NCBI GenBank assembly: GCA_018826025.1
Contig: JAHKAK010000015.1
Coordinates: forward strand, 1-14,779
Direction of reading: 5' to 3'
Length of the DNA: 14,779 nucleotides
Source: Patescibacteria group bacterium
GTDB taxonomy: Bacteria > Patescibacteriota > Minisyncoccia > Portnoybacterales > GWB1-42-6
Part shown: in pieces, positions 5,118 through 12,253 of the stretch
How positions within the stretch are numbered: the stretch's first letter is position 1
Layout: every line of letters starts with the position of its first letter
Made by a program: the position numbers and the translations under genes
The notes under the pieces: model-generated
The model's database searches: none
The model's input: only the letters and a program-made list of their open reading frames with translations
Told to the model about the DNA's origin: nothing

Positions 5118-5154
5118 TTATCCACAAAAAAATCTTTGCTTTTTGTGTTATACT
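5118..5154 (+). promoter_or_regulatory. Putative pil operon promoter with DnaA-box-like word
   Basis: TGT followed by TATACT (5146-5154) is an extended -10 box about 32 bases before the pilM ATG. No good -35 lies at 16-18 bases, which an extended -10 can tolerate. TTATCCACA (5118-5126) is a perfect DnaA box. CACAAAAA (5123-5130) and TTTTTGTG (5140-5147) form an inverted repeat abutting the -10, a possible operator. It is the only promoter-like site clearly placed for the operon. Confidence 0.5.
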
Positions 5155-5186
5155 TAAATTAGCTTAAGAGACCTAAGAATTTTAAA

Positions 5187-6254
5187 ATGCTTGATTGGCT
5201 TTTTGGGGAAAAATCGAATACTTATTTAGGAATTGATTTGGGCAGTTCTTCCATTAAAATCGTAGAATTGGGCCGGAAAGACGGGCGGGCTTTTTTGGTT
5301 AACTACGCTTTGGCCCAGACTAAGAGCGAAGCGGTTTTCAGCGTGATTGATTTAAAAAATGAAGAAATCATTAAAATAATAGAGACATTAGTTGATGAAG
5401 CTAAAATTTCCGGCCGGCACGCGAACGTGTCTTTACCGGTGGAAAAAACTTTTTCCACGGTTATTTCATTACCGGCGATGCCTGAAAAAGAATTAGCGGC
5501 GGCGGTTTCTTTTGAGGCGCAAAAATACGTGCCGCTTCCCCTGGATGAAGTGGCGCTGGACTGGACAGTGATCTCTAATACCGCGGATCAGAACACGGGT
5601 ACCGCGGATAAACGCGGATCAGGGACTGCTACCGCGGAGCAAAACGCGGATTTGCCACGCGGAGAGGGGAAGGCCGCGCCTTCCACGCTGGCGGACACGG
5701 GAAAGACGTTAGCGGGCGATGGAGTGTCAAGTTCATCCTCCGCTCAAGCCATTCAAGTTTTGCTTTTGGCCGTGCCAAAAGAAACGATAAATCGGGTGGT
5801 TTATATCATCAGCCAAGCAGGGTTGAAGGTGGCGGCGCTGGAACAGGAAGCTTTCAGTTTGTCGCGGTCCTTAATCGGCAACGATAAAAACACTTTTCTG
5901 ATTATAGACCTTGGCCGGCAGGGAACGGACCTTATCGTTTTAGATCAAGGGTTTATCAGATTAAGCCATAATTTGGAGTCGGTTAACAAAGAAATTATCT
6001 TGATGGAGATTGACAGGGTTGTTAATCTTTTTCAGATGCGCTATAATAAAAAAATAGGGCAGTGTTTGCTGACTGGCGGACGGGCGAATGAAAAAGACTG
6101 GTTGGAATTTTTGGGCGTTAAATTAAAGATGCCGGTTAAAATCGGCGACCCTTTCGCGAGAGTGGGCTACAACAAAAATATCTCCGGTTTTTTGAAGGAA
6201 CTGGCGCCGCAGATGGCCGTGGCCGCGGGCCTGGCGATGCGCACCGCGGATTAA
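5187..6254 (+). CDS. pilM: PilM, actin-like type IV pilus assembly ATPase
   Basis: PilM is the cytoplasmic actin-like protein that binds the PilN N-terminus and links the alignment complex to the pilus motors. Visible motifs are the first phosphate loop GIDLGSSSIKIVEL (residues 15-28), the second DLGRQGTDL from D241, and an adenosine-motif-like LLTGG (294-298). At 355 aa it is of usual family length only because of a foreign stretch at about residues 132-186, rich in T, A, D, G and S. This stretch is encoded by the GCGGATC repeat that also fills the operon's gaps; without it DWTVIS would run almost directly into AIQVLLLAVPKE. The final TAD and stop codon (6243-6254) are repeat sequence too. 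The insertion is probably tolerated as a surface loop. ATG 5187 follows the promoter with no clear ribosome site. Confidence 0.92.
   Translation: MLDWLFGEKSNTYLGIDLGSSSIKIVELGRKDGRAFLVNYALAQTKSEAVFSVIDLKNEEIIKIIETLVDEAKISGRHANVSLPVEKTFSTVISLPAMPEKELAAAVSFEAQKYVPLPLDEVALDWTVISNTADQNTGTADKRGSGTATAEQNADLPRGEGKAAPSTLADTGKTLAGDGVSSSSSAQAIQVLLLAVPKETINRVVYIISQAGLKVAALEQEAFSLSRSLIGNDKNTFLIIDLGRQGTDLIVLDQGFIRLSHNLESVNKEIILMEIDRVVNLFQMRYNKKIGQCLLTGGRANEKDWLEFLGVKLKMPVKIGDPFARVGYNKNISGFLKELAPQMAVAAGLAMRTAD
5580..5684. repeat. GCGGATC-family element inside pilM, in frame
   Basis: This stretch contains ACCGCGGATCAGAACA, repeated ACCGCGGA and AACGCGGAT words, and a terminal GGAAGG CCGCG CCTTCC hairpin (5668-5684). 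Bases 5611-5638 are identical over 28 bases to 7756-7783 in the pilO downstream gap. The GGGGAAGGCCGCG segment recurs in the gap at 8256-8409. The reading frame has no stop through it. Confidence 0.9.
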
Positions 6255-6403
6255 TCGCGGTACCGCGGAGCAAAACGCGGATCTATGACGCGGATTGGAA
6301 CGCGGATCTCGGGTAAAGTAAAAAGTCGCCTTAATATTAAATATTTTAGATTTTTAGATCAGCGTTAAGATCCGCGTGGTGGATCAGCGTTTAGATCAGT
6401 GGT
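6243..6403. repeat. Intercistronic GCGGATC inverted-repeat element (pilM-pilN)
   Basis: The left half has ACCGCGG, AACGCGGATC, GACGCGGAT and ACGCGGATCTCGGG words. An AT-rich centre follows (about 6316-6355). The right half has GATCAGCGTTAA, GATCCGCG, GATCAGCGTTTA and GATCAGTGGT, an imperfect inverted match to the left. It begins in the last codons of pilM and ends 2 bases before the pilN ATG. Bases 6268-6377 are identical to 7048-7157. Confidence 0.9.
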
Positions 6404-6405
6404 AT

Positions 6406-7041
6406 ATGGATTTATTCCCCAAAGATTATAAAAAAAATGGCTTTTCTCATTCTTCGGCTAATTCCGGTCCGGGGGCAACTTCATCTTTGAAAAATTTTAA
6501 AGATAGGATTTCTTCCGGCAACAAAGTTTTTTTCATTTCATCTAACACCAAAGAAACTCTGGCGCGGCTGGGCGTGATCTTAATCGTTGGAGCGCTCGGT
6601 TTGGTTTTATTGCTTTGGGGAGGATTAATTTTTTATGGGAAATCGCTGGCCGCTCAAATTAGCGATTTAAAGAAGAAGCAAGCGGAAATTTTTAGCGTTG
6701 AAGATAAAAAAATGGCTGCTAAAATAGTTAATTTTGACGAAAACGCAGTTTTGATACAATCACTTTTGAAAAAACATATTTATTCTTCCGCTATTTTTGA
6801 CAAGCTTTCTTTGGTTTCGCTTCCGCGCGTCCAGTGGCGATCTTTTGATTTGTTGGTGGAGAGCAACAGGGTTGCCCTAAAAGGTTTTTCAGCGGACTAC
6901 GCGACTTTAGCCAAGCAAATGCTGGCGCTGGAAGAAGAGGGATTCACTAATTTAAAAATTAGCAATATATTGCTTGATAAGACCGGCTTAGTTAGCTTTA
7001 TGGCGGCGTTCAATTTTGACCCGAAAATTTTGCAGAAATAA
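6406..7041 (+). CDS. pilN: PilN, inner-membrane alignment protein
   Basis: This is a bitopic inner-membrane protein that pairs with PilO and binds PilM through its cytoplasmic tail. From ATG 6406 it is 211 aa. It has a long cytoplasmic segment of about 53 residues beginning MDLFPKDYKK (the likely PilM-binding motif region), one membrane span at about 54-77 (LARLGVILIVGALGLVLLLW), a short coiled coil (SLAAQISDLKKKQAEI) and an extracytoplasmic ferredoxin-like domain. An in-frame GTG at 6376 would extend the protein by 10 residues, but those codons lie in the repeat and look non-native. No Shine-Dalgarno sequence precedes the ATG. The gene lies between near-identical direct repeats of 142 bases. 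Confidence 0.88.
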   Translation: MDLFPKDYKKNGFSHSSANSGPGATSSLKNFKDRISSGNKVFFISSNTKETLARLGVILIVGALGLVLLLWGGLIFYGKSLAAQISDLKKKQAEIFSVEDKKMAAKIVNFDENAVLIQSLLKKHIYSSAIFDKLSLVSLPRVQWRSFDLLVESNRVALKGFSADYATLAKQMLALEEEGFTNLKISNILLDKTGLVSFMAAFNFDPKILQK

Positions 7042-7183
7042 ACCGCAGAGCAAAACGCGGATCTATGACGCGGATTGGAACGCGGATCTCGGGTAAAGTA
7101 AAAAGTCGCCTTAATATTAAATATTTTAGATTTTTAGATCAGCGTTAAGATCCGCGTAGCGGATCAGCGTTCAGATCAGCGGT
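7042..7183. repeat. Intercistronic GCGGATC inverted-repeat element (pilN-pilO)
   Basis: It begins at the base after the pilN stop and ends 6 bases before the pilO ATG. Over 142 bases it differs from 6262-6403 at about five positions, with 110 consecutive identical bases. The left and right halves pair as a long imperfect hairpin around an AT-rich centre. Confidence 0.92.
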
Positions 7184-7189
7184 AAGAGC

Positions 7190-7735
7190 ATGAACAAGCA
7201 AGGCTTAATCATTATTATTCTTGGCGCGATATTAGTTTTTTTCGTTTGGCAATATTTTTTGCCGGTTTTTGATGAAGTGGTTCTTTTGAGGCAGGATTTA
7301 AAAATTTGGCAGACTAAATTAAACGACGCCCGGAATTTAAACCAGAAATTGGCGGAATTGAAAAAAAAGTACGCTGATTTATCATACGAAGCAGAGAGAG
7401 TGGCTCAAGCCATAACCGAGAAGGAAGATTTACCCGGTTTGTTGGTCCAGCTGGAAGCCCTGTCTTCCCAGAATGGTTTAATTTTGGAAAGCGTGTTTTT
7501 TAACTCGCTGGACGACAAGAAAAACAAAAAAACTTCCCCGTCAATCGCGGGAGAGAAAATTTTAGCAATAGACTTGGGCTTGAACGGCAGCCAGAATTCC
7601 CTGAAATCTTTTTTAAAGGCGATTGAGACTAATTTGAGAATCATGGACGTGTCCGCCATTAGTTTTAGCGAACAAGATATGAGCGTTTCTTTGAACCAAA
7701 ATTTTAGAGTTTCTTTGAATGCTTATTACCGCTAA
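7190..7735 (+). CDS. pilO: PilO, inner-membrane alignment protein
   Basis: PilO pairs with PilN and helps couple the cytoplasmic motor to the pilus. The 181-aa protein has an N-terminal membrane span (residues 5-24, GLIIIILGAILVFFVWQYFL), then a coiled coil at about 30-75 (LRQDLKIWQTKLNDA.., LAELKKKYADL). The C-terminal extracytoplasmic ferredoxin-like domain contains the usual ..LEALSSQNGLILESVFF.. and ..LKSFLKAIETNLRIMDV.. segments. Length and domain order are typical. It follows pilN and precedes the small PilP-like gene, so the normal M-N-O order is preserved although each gap is filled by repeats. The weak AAGAG before the ATG is at best a poor ribosome site. Confidence 0.88.
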   Translation: MNKQGLIIIILGAILVFFVWQYFLPVFDEVVLLRQDLKIWQTKLNDARNLNQKLAELKKKYADLSYEAERVAQAITEKEDLPGLLVQLEALSSQNGLILESVFFNSLDDKKNKKTSPSIAGEKILAIDLGLNGSQNSLKSFLKAIETNLRIMDVSAISFSEQDMSVSLNQNFRVSLNAYYR

Positions 7736-7892
7736 ACCGCGGTACCGCGGATCAGAACGCGGATCAGGGACTGCTACCGCGGATCCAAACGCGGATCTCG
7801 GGTAAAGTAAAAAGTCGCTTTAACATTAAATAGTTTAGATTTTTAGATCAGCGTTAAGATCCGCGCAGCGGATCAGCGTTGAGATCAGTGGT
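7736..7892. repeat. Intercistronic GCGGATC inverted-repeat element (pilO-PilP-like)
   Basis: It starts at the base after the pilO stop (TAA then ACCGCGG) and ends 6 bases before the next ATG. The left half shares 28 bases with the insert in pilM. The centre and right half follow the same pattern as the two preceding gaps, with scattered changes. Confidence 0.9.
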
Positions 7893-7898
7893 AATTAT

Positions 7899-8255
7899 AT
7901 GGCTATTATCCCCGGCAAGACCGGTCAGAACATTATAATTGACACACCCCAGAAGCAAAAAAATAGAAAATTGCGGCTTCTTTTAGTCGCGACGATAATT
8001 TTAACCGGCGCGGTAATTTATTTTGGTTTTGGCAAGAAGGGCGATCAATCGAAACTCACCGCGCCATTGCCGGAAGCCTCCTTGGCAATGGAGCAGGAGA
8101 TTAATCGCGACAATCGGATTTTGGAAGCATTAGCCGGCATTTCTTTAAATAATCCAATCTTTAAGGACAAAAAATTTCAGTCTTTGATTCAAAATGACCA
8201 ATTGCCGGTAGCGGTGGGAATAAAGGGGCGGGAAAATCCGTTTCTGCCGTTCTGA
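7899..8255 (+). CDS. Small PilP-like membrane protein of the pilus operon
   Basis: This 118-aa protein is not matched to a named family with confidence. It has a basic cytoplasmic N-terminus (TPQKQKNRKLR), one membrane span at about 26-44 (LLLVATIILTGAVIYF), and a short extracytoplasmic tail ending GIKGRENPFLPF. The final GRxNPFxPF resembles the DPFxP/NPF motif of PilP and other small pilotin-like pilus proteins. It occupies the pilP position directly after pilO and before pilB. Since no secretin is visible, a role in docking to PilN/PilO rather than to PilQ is more likely. It ends in TGA, evidence for standard use of UGA as a stop. PilP kinship is an inference from position and the last ten residues. 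Confidence 0.7.
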   Translation: MAIIPGKTGQNIIIDTPQKQKNRKLRLLLVATIILTGAVIYFGFGKKGDQSKLTAPLPEASLAMEQEINRDNRILEALAGISLNNPIFKDKKFQSLIQNDQLPVAVGIKGRENPFLPF

Positions 8256-8256
8256 T

Positions 8257-8407
8257 ACCGCGGAGCCAAACGCGGAGCGGGGAAGGCCGCGGAGCAGAAC
8301 GCGGATATAACACGCGGATCTTGGGTAGAACAGAAAGTCGTTTTAACATTAAATAGCTTAGATCAGCGTTAAGATCCGCGTAGCGGATCAGCGTTCAGAT
8401 CAGCGGT
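8257..8407. repeat. Intercistronic GCGGATC inverted-repeat element (PilP-like-pilB)
   Basis: The left half (ACCGCGGAGCCAAACGCGG.., GCCGCGGAGCAGAACGCGG..) carries GGGGAAGGCCGCG as in the pilM insert. The centre is shorter than in the earlier elements. The right half has GATCAGCGTTAA, GATCCGCG, GATCAGCGTTCA and GATCAGCGGT and ends 2 bases before the pilB ATG. Confidence 0.9.
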
Positions 8408-8409
8408 CT

Positions 8410-10074
8410 ATGCCAAATGTAACCAATGAAGTAAAACTGGCTCAAGAACGCGCGAAGCGACTGAATGTTCCTCTGGCTGATTTAGCCGGTAAATTAGTTT
8501 CGCCGCAAGTTTTAAGGGAGATAACTGAAGAGGCGGCGTCGTTTTATCAGTTCGTGCCGCTGGAAAGGAAGGGCAAGTTTTTGAATGTCGGGATGCTTAA
8601 TCCCGACGATATAAAATCGCAGGAGGCGATTCGCTTTATCGCTCAAAATAGGAACTTTACCCCAAGCATTTCTTTAATTACCGATTCGGATTTTAAGAAT
8701 ATTTTAAAACAGTACCGTACCTTAAAAGAAGAGGTGGGCACGGCTTTGTCGGAGCTGGAAAAAGAGTTGTCTACGCGCGAAGAACTGAAGCCGGGCGAAA
8801 ACAAATCCAAAGTTGAAGCGACGCTGGAGCGAGTGATGGCCGAAGCTCCTATCACTAAAATTGTGGCGGTTATTTTACGCCACGCCAACGAGGGGAGAGC
8901 CAGCGATATCCATATTGAACCGGCCGAGGACCGTTTGAAGATCCGTTTTCGGGTGGACGGAATTTTATACACGAGTTTGTTTTTGCCGCGTGCCATTCAG
9001 CCGGCCGTAGTTTCGAGGATTAAAATTTTAGCTTCTTTGAAAATCGACGAAACGCGCGTGCCGCAAGATGGCCGATTTCACTCCGTGATTGACGGCCAAA
9101 AAATTGATTTTCGTCTTTCCACTTTACCGACGTTTTTTGGCGAAAAAGCAGTGTTACGTTTATTGGATCCCAGCCAAGGGCTTAAAGATTTTGAACAATT
9201 GGGTTTGGAAGGACGGAATCGCCAAAGAGTGGAAGAAGCGATGGCCAAACCCTTTGGCATGATCTTGCTTTCCGGCCCCACTGGCTCTGGTAAAACTACA
9301 ACGCTGTACTCAATTTTGAAAAACTTAAATCAAGAAGAGGTTAATGTGGTTTCGCTGGAAGATCCGGTGGAATACTTTATTGAAGGCGTGAGCCAGTCGC
9401 AAATCAAGCCGGAAATCGGCTATTCGTTCGCTTCGGGTCTGCGGTCAATTTTGCGGCAGGACCCAGATATTATTATGGTGGGCGAAATCCGCGATTCGGA
9501 TACCGCAGAACTGGCTACCCAAGCGGCGTTGACCGGCCATATTATGCTGTCTACCCTTCACACCAACAACGCGATCGGCGTGATTCCACGGCTTATTGAT
9601 ATGGGCGTCCAATCTTTTTTAATTCCGTCTTCTTTGTCTTTGGCCATGGCTCAACGGCTCGTGCGGCGATTATGTCCTGATTGTAAAAAAGCAAGGGAGC
9701 CGGCGCCAAAAATAAAAGAGTTGTTGCGCCGGGAATTGATAAATTTTTCTGCCGCGGTAAAACAAGACATTGCGGATATTGATTTGAATAATTTAAAAAT
9801 TTGGCAAGCGCCGGGCTGTAAGTTTTGCGCGCAGAAAGGCGCTAAAGGCCGCATTGCCATTTTTGAAGCTTTAACCATGACGCCGCAATTGGAAAACATC
9901 GTGATTGAGGGAGCCAGTGAAGGAAAAATTGCCAAAGAAGCCGAACGTCAAGGAATGATAACTATGAAACAAGATGGCTTGATTAAAGTTTTACGGGGAT
10001 TGATTTCTTTTGAAGAACTGATTAGGGCGGTAGAAATGAAAACCACGGAGCAAACCACGGATGTCGCGGATTAG
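8410..10074 (+). CDS. pilB: PilB, type IV pilus extension ATPase
   Basis: PilB is the hexameric cytoplasmic ATPase that powers pilin addition. The 554-aa protein has an N-terminal MshEN-type domain (about 1-140), then the secretion-ATPase core. Visible motifs are Walker A GPTGSGKTT (289-297), the Asp box LEDPVE (316-321), Walker B IIMVGEIRD with E359, and the His box STLHTN with H384. A tetracysteine zinc site is formed by C422, C425 (CPDC) and C470, C473 (CKFC), typical of PilB rather than PilT. All catalytic residues are intact. The last ten residues (TTEQTTDVAD, from 10042) are encoded by ACCACGGAGCAAACCACGGAT, repeat-like sequence that also supplies the stop, so the native C-terminus is probably about ten residues shorter. 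It starts 2 bases after a repeat element with no Shine-Dalgarno sequence. Confidence 0.96.
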   Translation: MPNVTNEVKLAQERAKRLNVPLADLAGKLVSPQVLREITEEAASFYQFVPLERKGKFLNVGMLNPDDIKSQEAIRFIAQNRNFTPSISLITDSDFKNILKQYRTLKEEVGTALSELEKELSTREELKPGENKSKVEATLERVMAEAPITKIVAVILRHANEGRASDIHIEPAEDRLKIRFRVDGILYTSLFLPRAIQPAVVSRIKILASLKIDETRVPQDGRFHSVIDGQKIDFRLSTLPTFFGEKAVLRLLDPSQGLKDFEQLGLEGRNRQRVEEAMAKPFGMILLSGPTGSGKTTTLYSILKNLNQEEVNVVSLEDPVEYFIEGVSQSQIKPEIGYSFASGLRSILRQDPDIIMVGEIRDSDTAELATQAALTGHIMLSTLHTNNAIGVIPRLIDMGVQSFLIPSSLSLAMAQRLVRRLCPDCKKAREPAPKIKELLRRELINFSAAVKQDIADIDLNNLKIWQAPGCKFCAQKGAKGRIAIFEALTMTPQLENIVIEGASEGKIAKEAERQGMITMKQDGLIKVLRGLISFEELIRAVEMKTTEQTTDVAD

Positions 10075-10092
10075 GAGCGAATATCGCGGATG
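10042..10092. repeat. Half element at the pilB 3' end
   Basis: ACCACGGAGCAAACCACGGA, then GTCGCGGATTAG and ATCGCGGATG, resemble the left half of the operon's elements. No matching right half is present before the following pilin gene; the remaining gap to 10159 shows no other feature I can name. Confidence 0.6.
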
Positions 10093-10159
10093 AAAAAACA
10101 TAAAAACATAGAATTACGTGGCAGGTACAGCGAGCGTAATGTTAGAATGACTTTTAATA

Positions 10160-10603
10160 ATGCTTAAACAAAAACAAGTTTGTGCGTTTCGTCGCGGAAA
10201 GGGGTTCACCGTGATAGAATTATTGGTGGTCTTCGCCATTATCGGTGTTTTAGCATCAGTGGTGATGGTTTCAGTAAGCAATTTACGGGAGCGAGCCAGA
10301 GATGACCGGCGCCTGACGGACATGAAAGCCTTGCGGGATGCTTTGGCCATGTATCAGATTCAAAACGCTACCTTTCCTTCCCAGCTCACAGCCGAACCCA
10401 TTACCGGCGCTGATACGATGTCTCAAACTCTGATTAGCGAAAGGCTTTTACCGGGCCCGATTAAAGATCCGCTAAGCACCGGCCAATACGTCTATACCTA
10501 TCAGTCTTTGTCCAGCAACGCGACATATTTAATAACATTTTGTCTGGAAACGGATTTTTTGGAAGGCTATACGCCCGATTGCAATAATCAGATAACACCA
10601 TAA
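10160..10603 (+). CDS. Type IV prepilin, first
   Basis: This is a prepilin-like protein of 147 aa. It has a 15-residue positively charged leader ending RRGKG, prepilin peptidase cleavage predicted before F16, then FTVIELLVVFAIIGVLASVVMVSVS, the hydrophobic N-terminal helix with the essential glutamate at mature position 5 (E20). A variable globular domain follows (TDMKALRDALAMYQIQNATFPS). Two cysteines, C128 and C141, may close a D-region disulfide loop. It lies between pilB and the response regulator. The start ATG 10160 has no ribosome-binding site, and unlike its neighbours it is not preceded by a complete repeat element. Major or minor pilin status cannot be decided from sequence alone. 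Confidence 0.9.
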   Translation: MLKQKQVCAFRRGKGFTVIELLVVFAIIGVLASVVMVSVSNLRERARDDRRLTDMKALRDALAMYQIQNATFPSQLTAEPITGADTMSQTLISERLLPGPIKDPLSTGQYVYTYQSLSSNATYLITFCLETDFLEGYTPDCNNQITP

Positions 10604-10701
10604 ACCGCGGATCAGAACGCGGATATAACACGCGGATCAAAACGCGGAGCAGAAGATCAGCGTTAAGATCAGCGTAGCGGATCAGCGTTAAGATCAGCGG
10701 T
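10604..10701. repeat. Intercistronic GCGGATC inverted-repeat element (pilin-regulator)
   Basis: It begins at the base after the pilin stop (TAA then ACCGCGGATCAGAACGC) and lacks the long AT-rich centre of the pilM-pilO elements. The left half contains GCGGATATAACACGCGGATC, shared with 8257-8407. The right half ends GATCAGCGGT, 6 bases before the next ATG. Confidence 0.9.
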
Positions 10702-10707
10702 AAAGAT

Positions 10708-11088
10708 ATGCCAGATGAAAAAATAAAAGTTTTATTAGTTGAAGATGACCGGTTTTTATCGGAAATGTACGCCACCAAATTGGCTGACAGCGGCTTTGAA
10801 GTGGAAACCGCTTTTGACGGGGAGGAGGGTTTGACAAAAATTAAAGAATTTCAGCCTAAGTTGGTTTTACTGGATATTGTCTTGCCAAAAAAGGACGGTT
10901 TTGAAGTTTTAAAAACGCTTAAAGACGGCGAACTTTTGAACGGTATAAAAGTTATCGCCCTAACTAATCTGGGGCAGAAAGAGGAAGTGGAAAAAGGAAT
11001 GTCGCTGGGGGCGAGCGATTATATTATTAAGGCCCACTTTACGCCGACAGAGGTCATGGCCAAGGCTAAAAAATTATTAGGCATATAG
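10708..11088 (+). CDS. Single-domain CheY-like response regulator
   Basis: The 126-aa protein is a receiver domain only. Acidic pocket residues D13 and D14 (LLVEDD), the phosphoacceptor D56 (LVLLDIVLPKKDG), the switch threonine T86 (ALTN) and the conserved lysine K108 (YIIKA) are all in place. There is no output domain, so it must act by binding a partner, by analogy with CheY or PilG/PilH-type regulators of pilus motors. Its position between pilus genes suggests it modulates PilB or PilT. No histidine kinase is in the window. The stop codon TAG is the first part of the inverted-repeat arm that fills the following gap. Confidence 0.95.
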   Translation: MPDEKIKVLLVEDDRFLSEMYATKLADSGFEVETAFDGEEGLTKIKEFQPKLVLLDIVLPKKDGFEVLKTLKDGELLNGIKVIALTNLGQKEEVEKGMSLGASDYIIKAHFTPTEVMAKAKKLLGI

Positions 11089-11175
11089 AAGCAAATTCAC
11101 GCAAATAAAATACACGCAAAAATAAACGCCAATAGCGTAAACTTGCGTTTATATCTTGCGTAAAAGTTGCTTCTA
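11086..11175. repeat. Intercistronic ACGCAAA inverted-repeat element (regulator-pilT)
   Basis: Outer arms TAGAAGCAA (11086-11094) and TTGCTTCTA (11167-11175) are exact complements, and the left arm includes the regulator's TAG stop. Inside, CACGCAAATAAAATACACGC and AAATAAACGC words face GCGTTTATATCTTGCGT. The build is like the GCGGATC elements (about 12-base words, inverted halves, stop to start) with unrelated words. Confidence 0.85.
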
Positions 11176-11182
11176 AATACAC

Positions 11183-12253
11183 ATGGATGATTATAAAAAA
11201 GAGATGGAAGATTTATTGGAGGAGGTGATTAAGCGCGACGCCACCGATTTGCATATTTCGGCGGGGCGGCCGCCGATTTTAAGAATTGACGGAAGCCTCG
11301 TTATTTTGAGCGAGCGGGAACCGTTTTCACCGGAGCACGCCAAGGGACTGGCAATGAGCTTGCTGAATAAAAATCAGGAAGAAAAATTTTTAGTTAATAA
11401 AGACGTTGATTTGTCGGTCACCTATAAAGATAAGGCACGCTTTAGGGTTAATATTTATCAGGAAAGCAACAATATCGCGGCAGCTTTGCGTTTTATTCCG
11501 TCGCGCGTACGCACGATTGAGGAGTTGAATTTGCCGCCGATTTTACACCAATTCACGCAAGCGTCGCAGGGATTTTTTTTGGTGGTGGGACCGTCGGGCC
11601 ATGGAAAATCAACGGCGTTGGCGGCAATGGTTGACGAAATCAACCATTCGCGCCAAGACCATTTAATCACGATTGAAGACCCGATAGAATATATTTTTCC
11701 GCAGGACAAATGCATCATTGATCAGCGGGAGGTGAGCGTGGACGTGGCGGATTTTCATCGAGGCTTGCGCGCTATGTTTCGCCAGGACGCGGACGTGGCG
11801 ATGATCGGAGAGATGCGGGACCCGGAAACCATTTCCACGGCCATGACCGCGGCCGAAACCGGGCATTTAATTTTGTCCACTCTGCATACCAATACCGCGG
11901 CGCAGACAGTTGACCGCATCATTGACAGTTTTCCACCTCATCAGCAGACGCAAATTCGCCTGCAGTTGGCCGCTACGTTGCTGGGCATTCTTTCTCGCCG
12001 CTTGATACCGGCGGTGAAAGGAGGACTAATTAACGCGGTGGAATTATTAATTGCTAACTCCGCGGTGCGTAATTTGATCCGAGAAGGCAAAACCCACCAA
12101 ATTGATATGGTGATTGAGACCAGCGTCGAAGAGGGAATGATTTCGCTTAACCGGTCGTTGGTGGATTTGGTGAGCCGGGGGATGATTAGCTACGAAAACG
12201 CGAAAACTTATTCCAACAATCCCCATGAGCTGAGGATGATGCTGCAAAGATAA
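11183..12253 (+). CDS. pilT: PilT, type IV pilus retraction ATPase
   Basis: PilT is the hexameric ATPase that depolymerises the pilus. The 356-aa protein has the usual N-terminal PAS-like region (DLHISAGRPPILRIDG), Walker A GPSGHGKST (136-144), Asp box IEDPIE (E165, D166), Walker B AMIGEMRD with E210, and His box STLHTN with H235. The C-terminal half includes the expected AVRNLIREGK-type segment, which in PilT carries the AIRNLIRE signature. Unlike PilB there is no tetracysteine zinc site. Walker A has His at the position most often Ser or Gln, probably still functional. Normal length. ATG 11183 has no ribosome site and follows the ACGCAAA element. Confidence 0.95.
   Translation: MDDYKKEMEDLLEEVIKRDATDLHISAGRPPILRIDGSLVILSEREPFSPEHAKGLAMSLLNKNQEEKFLVNKDVDLSVTYKDKARFRVNIYQESNNIAAALRFIPSRVRTIEELNLPPILHQFTQASQGFFLVVGPSGHGKSTALAAMVDEINHSRQDHLITIEDPIEYIFPQDKCIIDQREVSVDVADFHRGLRAMFRQDADVAMIGEMRDPETISTAMTAAETGHLILSTLHTNTAAQTVDRIIDSFPPHQQTQIRLQLAATLLGILSRRLIPAVKGGLINAVELLIANSAVRNLIREGKTHQIDMVIETSVEEGMISLNRSLVDLVSRGMISYENAKTYSNNPHELRMMLQR

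Noticed and set aside
5118..5126. Replication origin
   Set aside because: There is only one DnaA box and no dnaA or dnaN gene nearby; a promoter feature is more likely.
6376..6405. GTG start giving PilN ten extra residues
   Set aside because: The codons are the right half of the repeat element; ATG 6406 gives a normal PilN N-terminus.
8643..8996. 117-codon minus-strand reading frame opposite pilB, and similar frames opposite pilT and the pilins
   Set aside because: These are antisense shadows of clearly recognised genes and show no family features.
11588..11614. Inactive PilT because of His in Walker A (GPSGHGKST)
   Set aside because: The essential Gly, Lys and Ser are intact and that position varies in the family; other catalytic residues are present.
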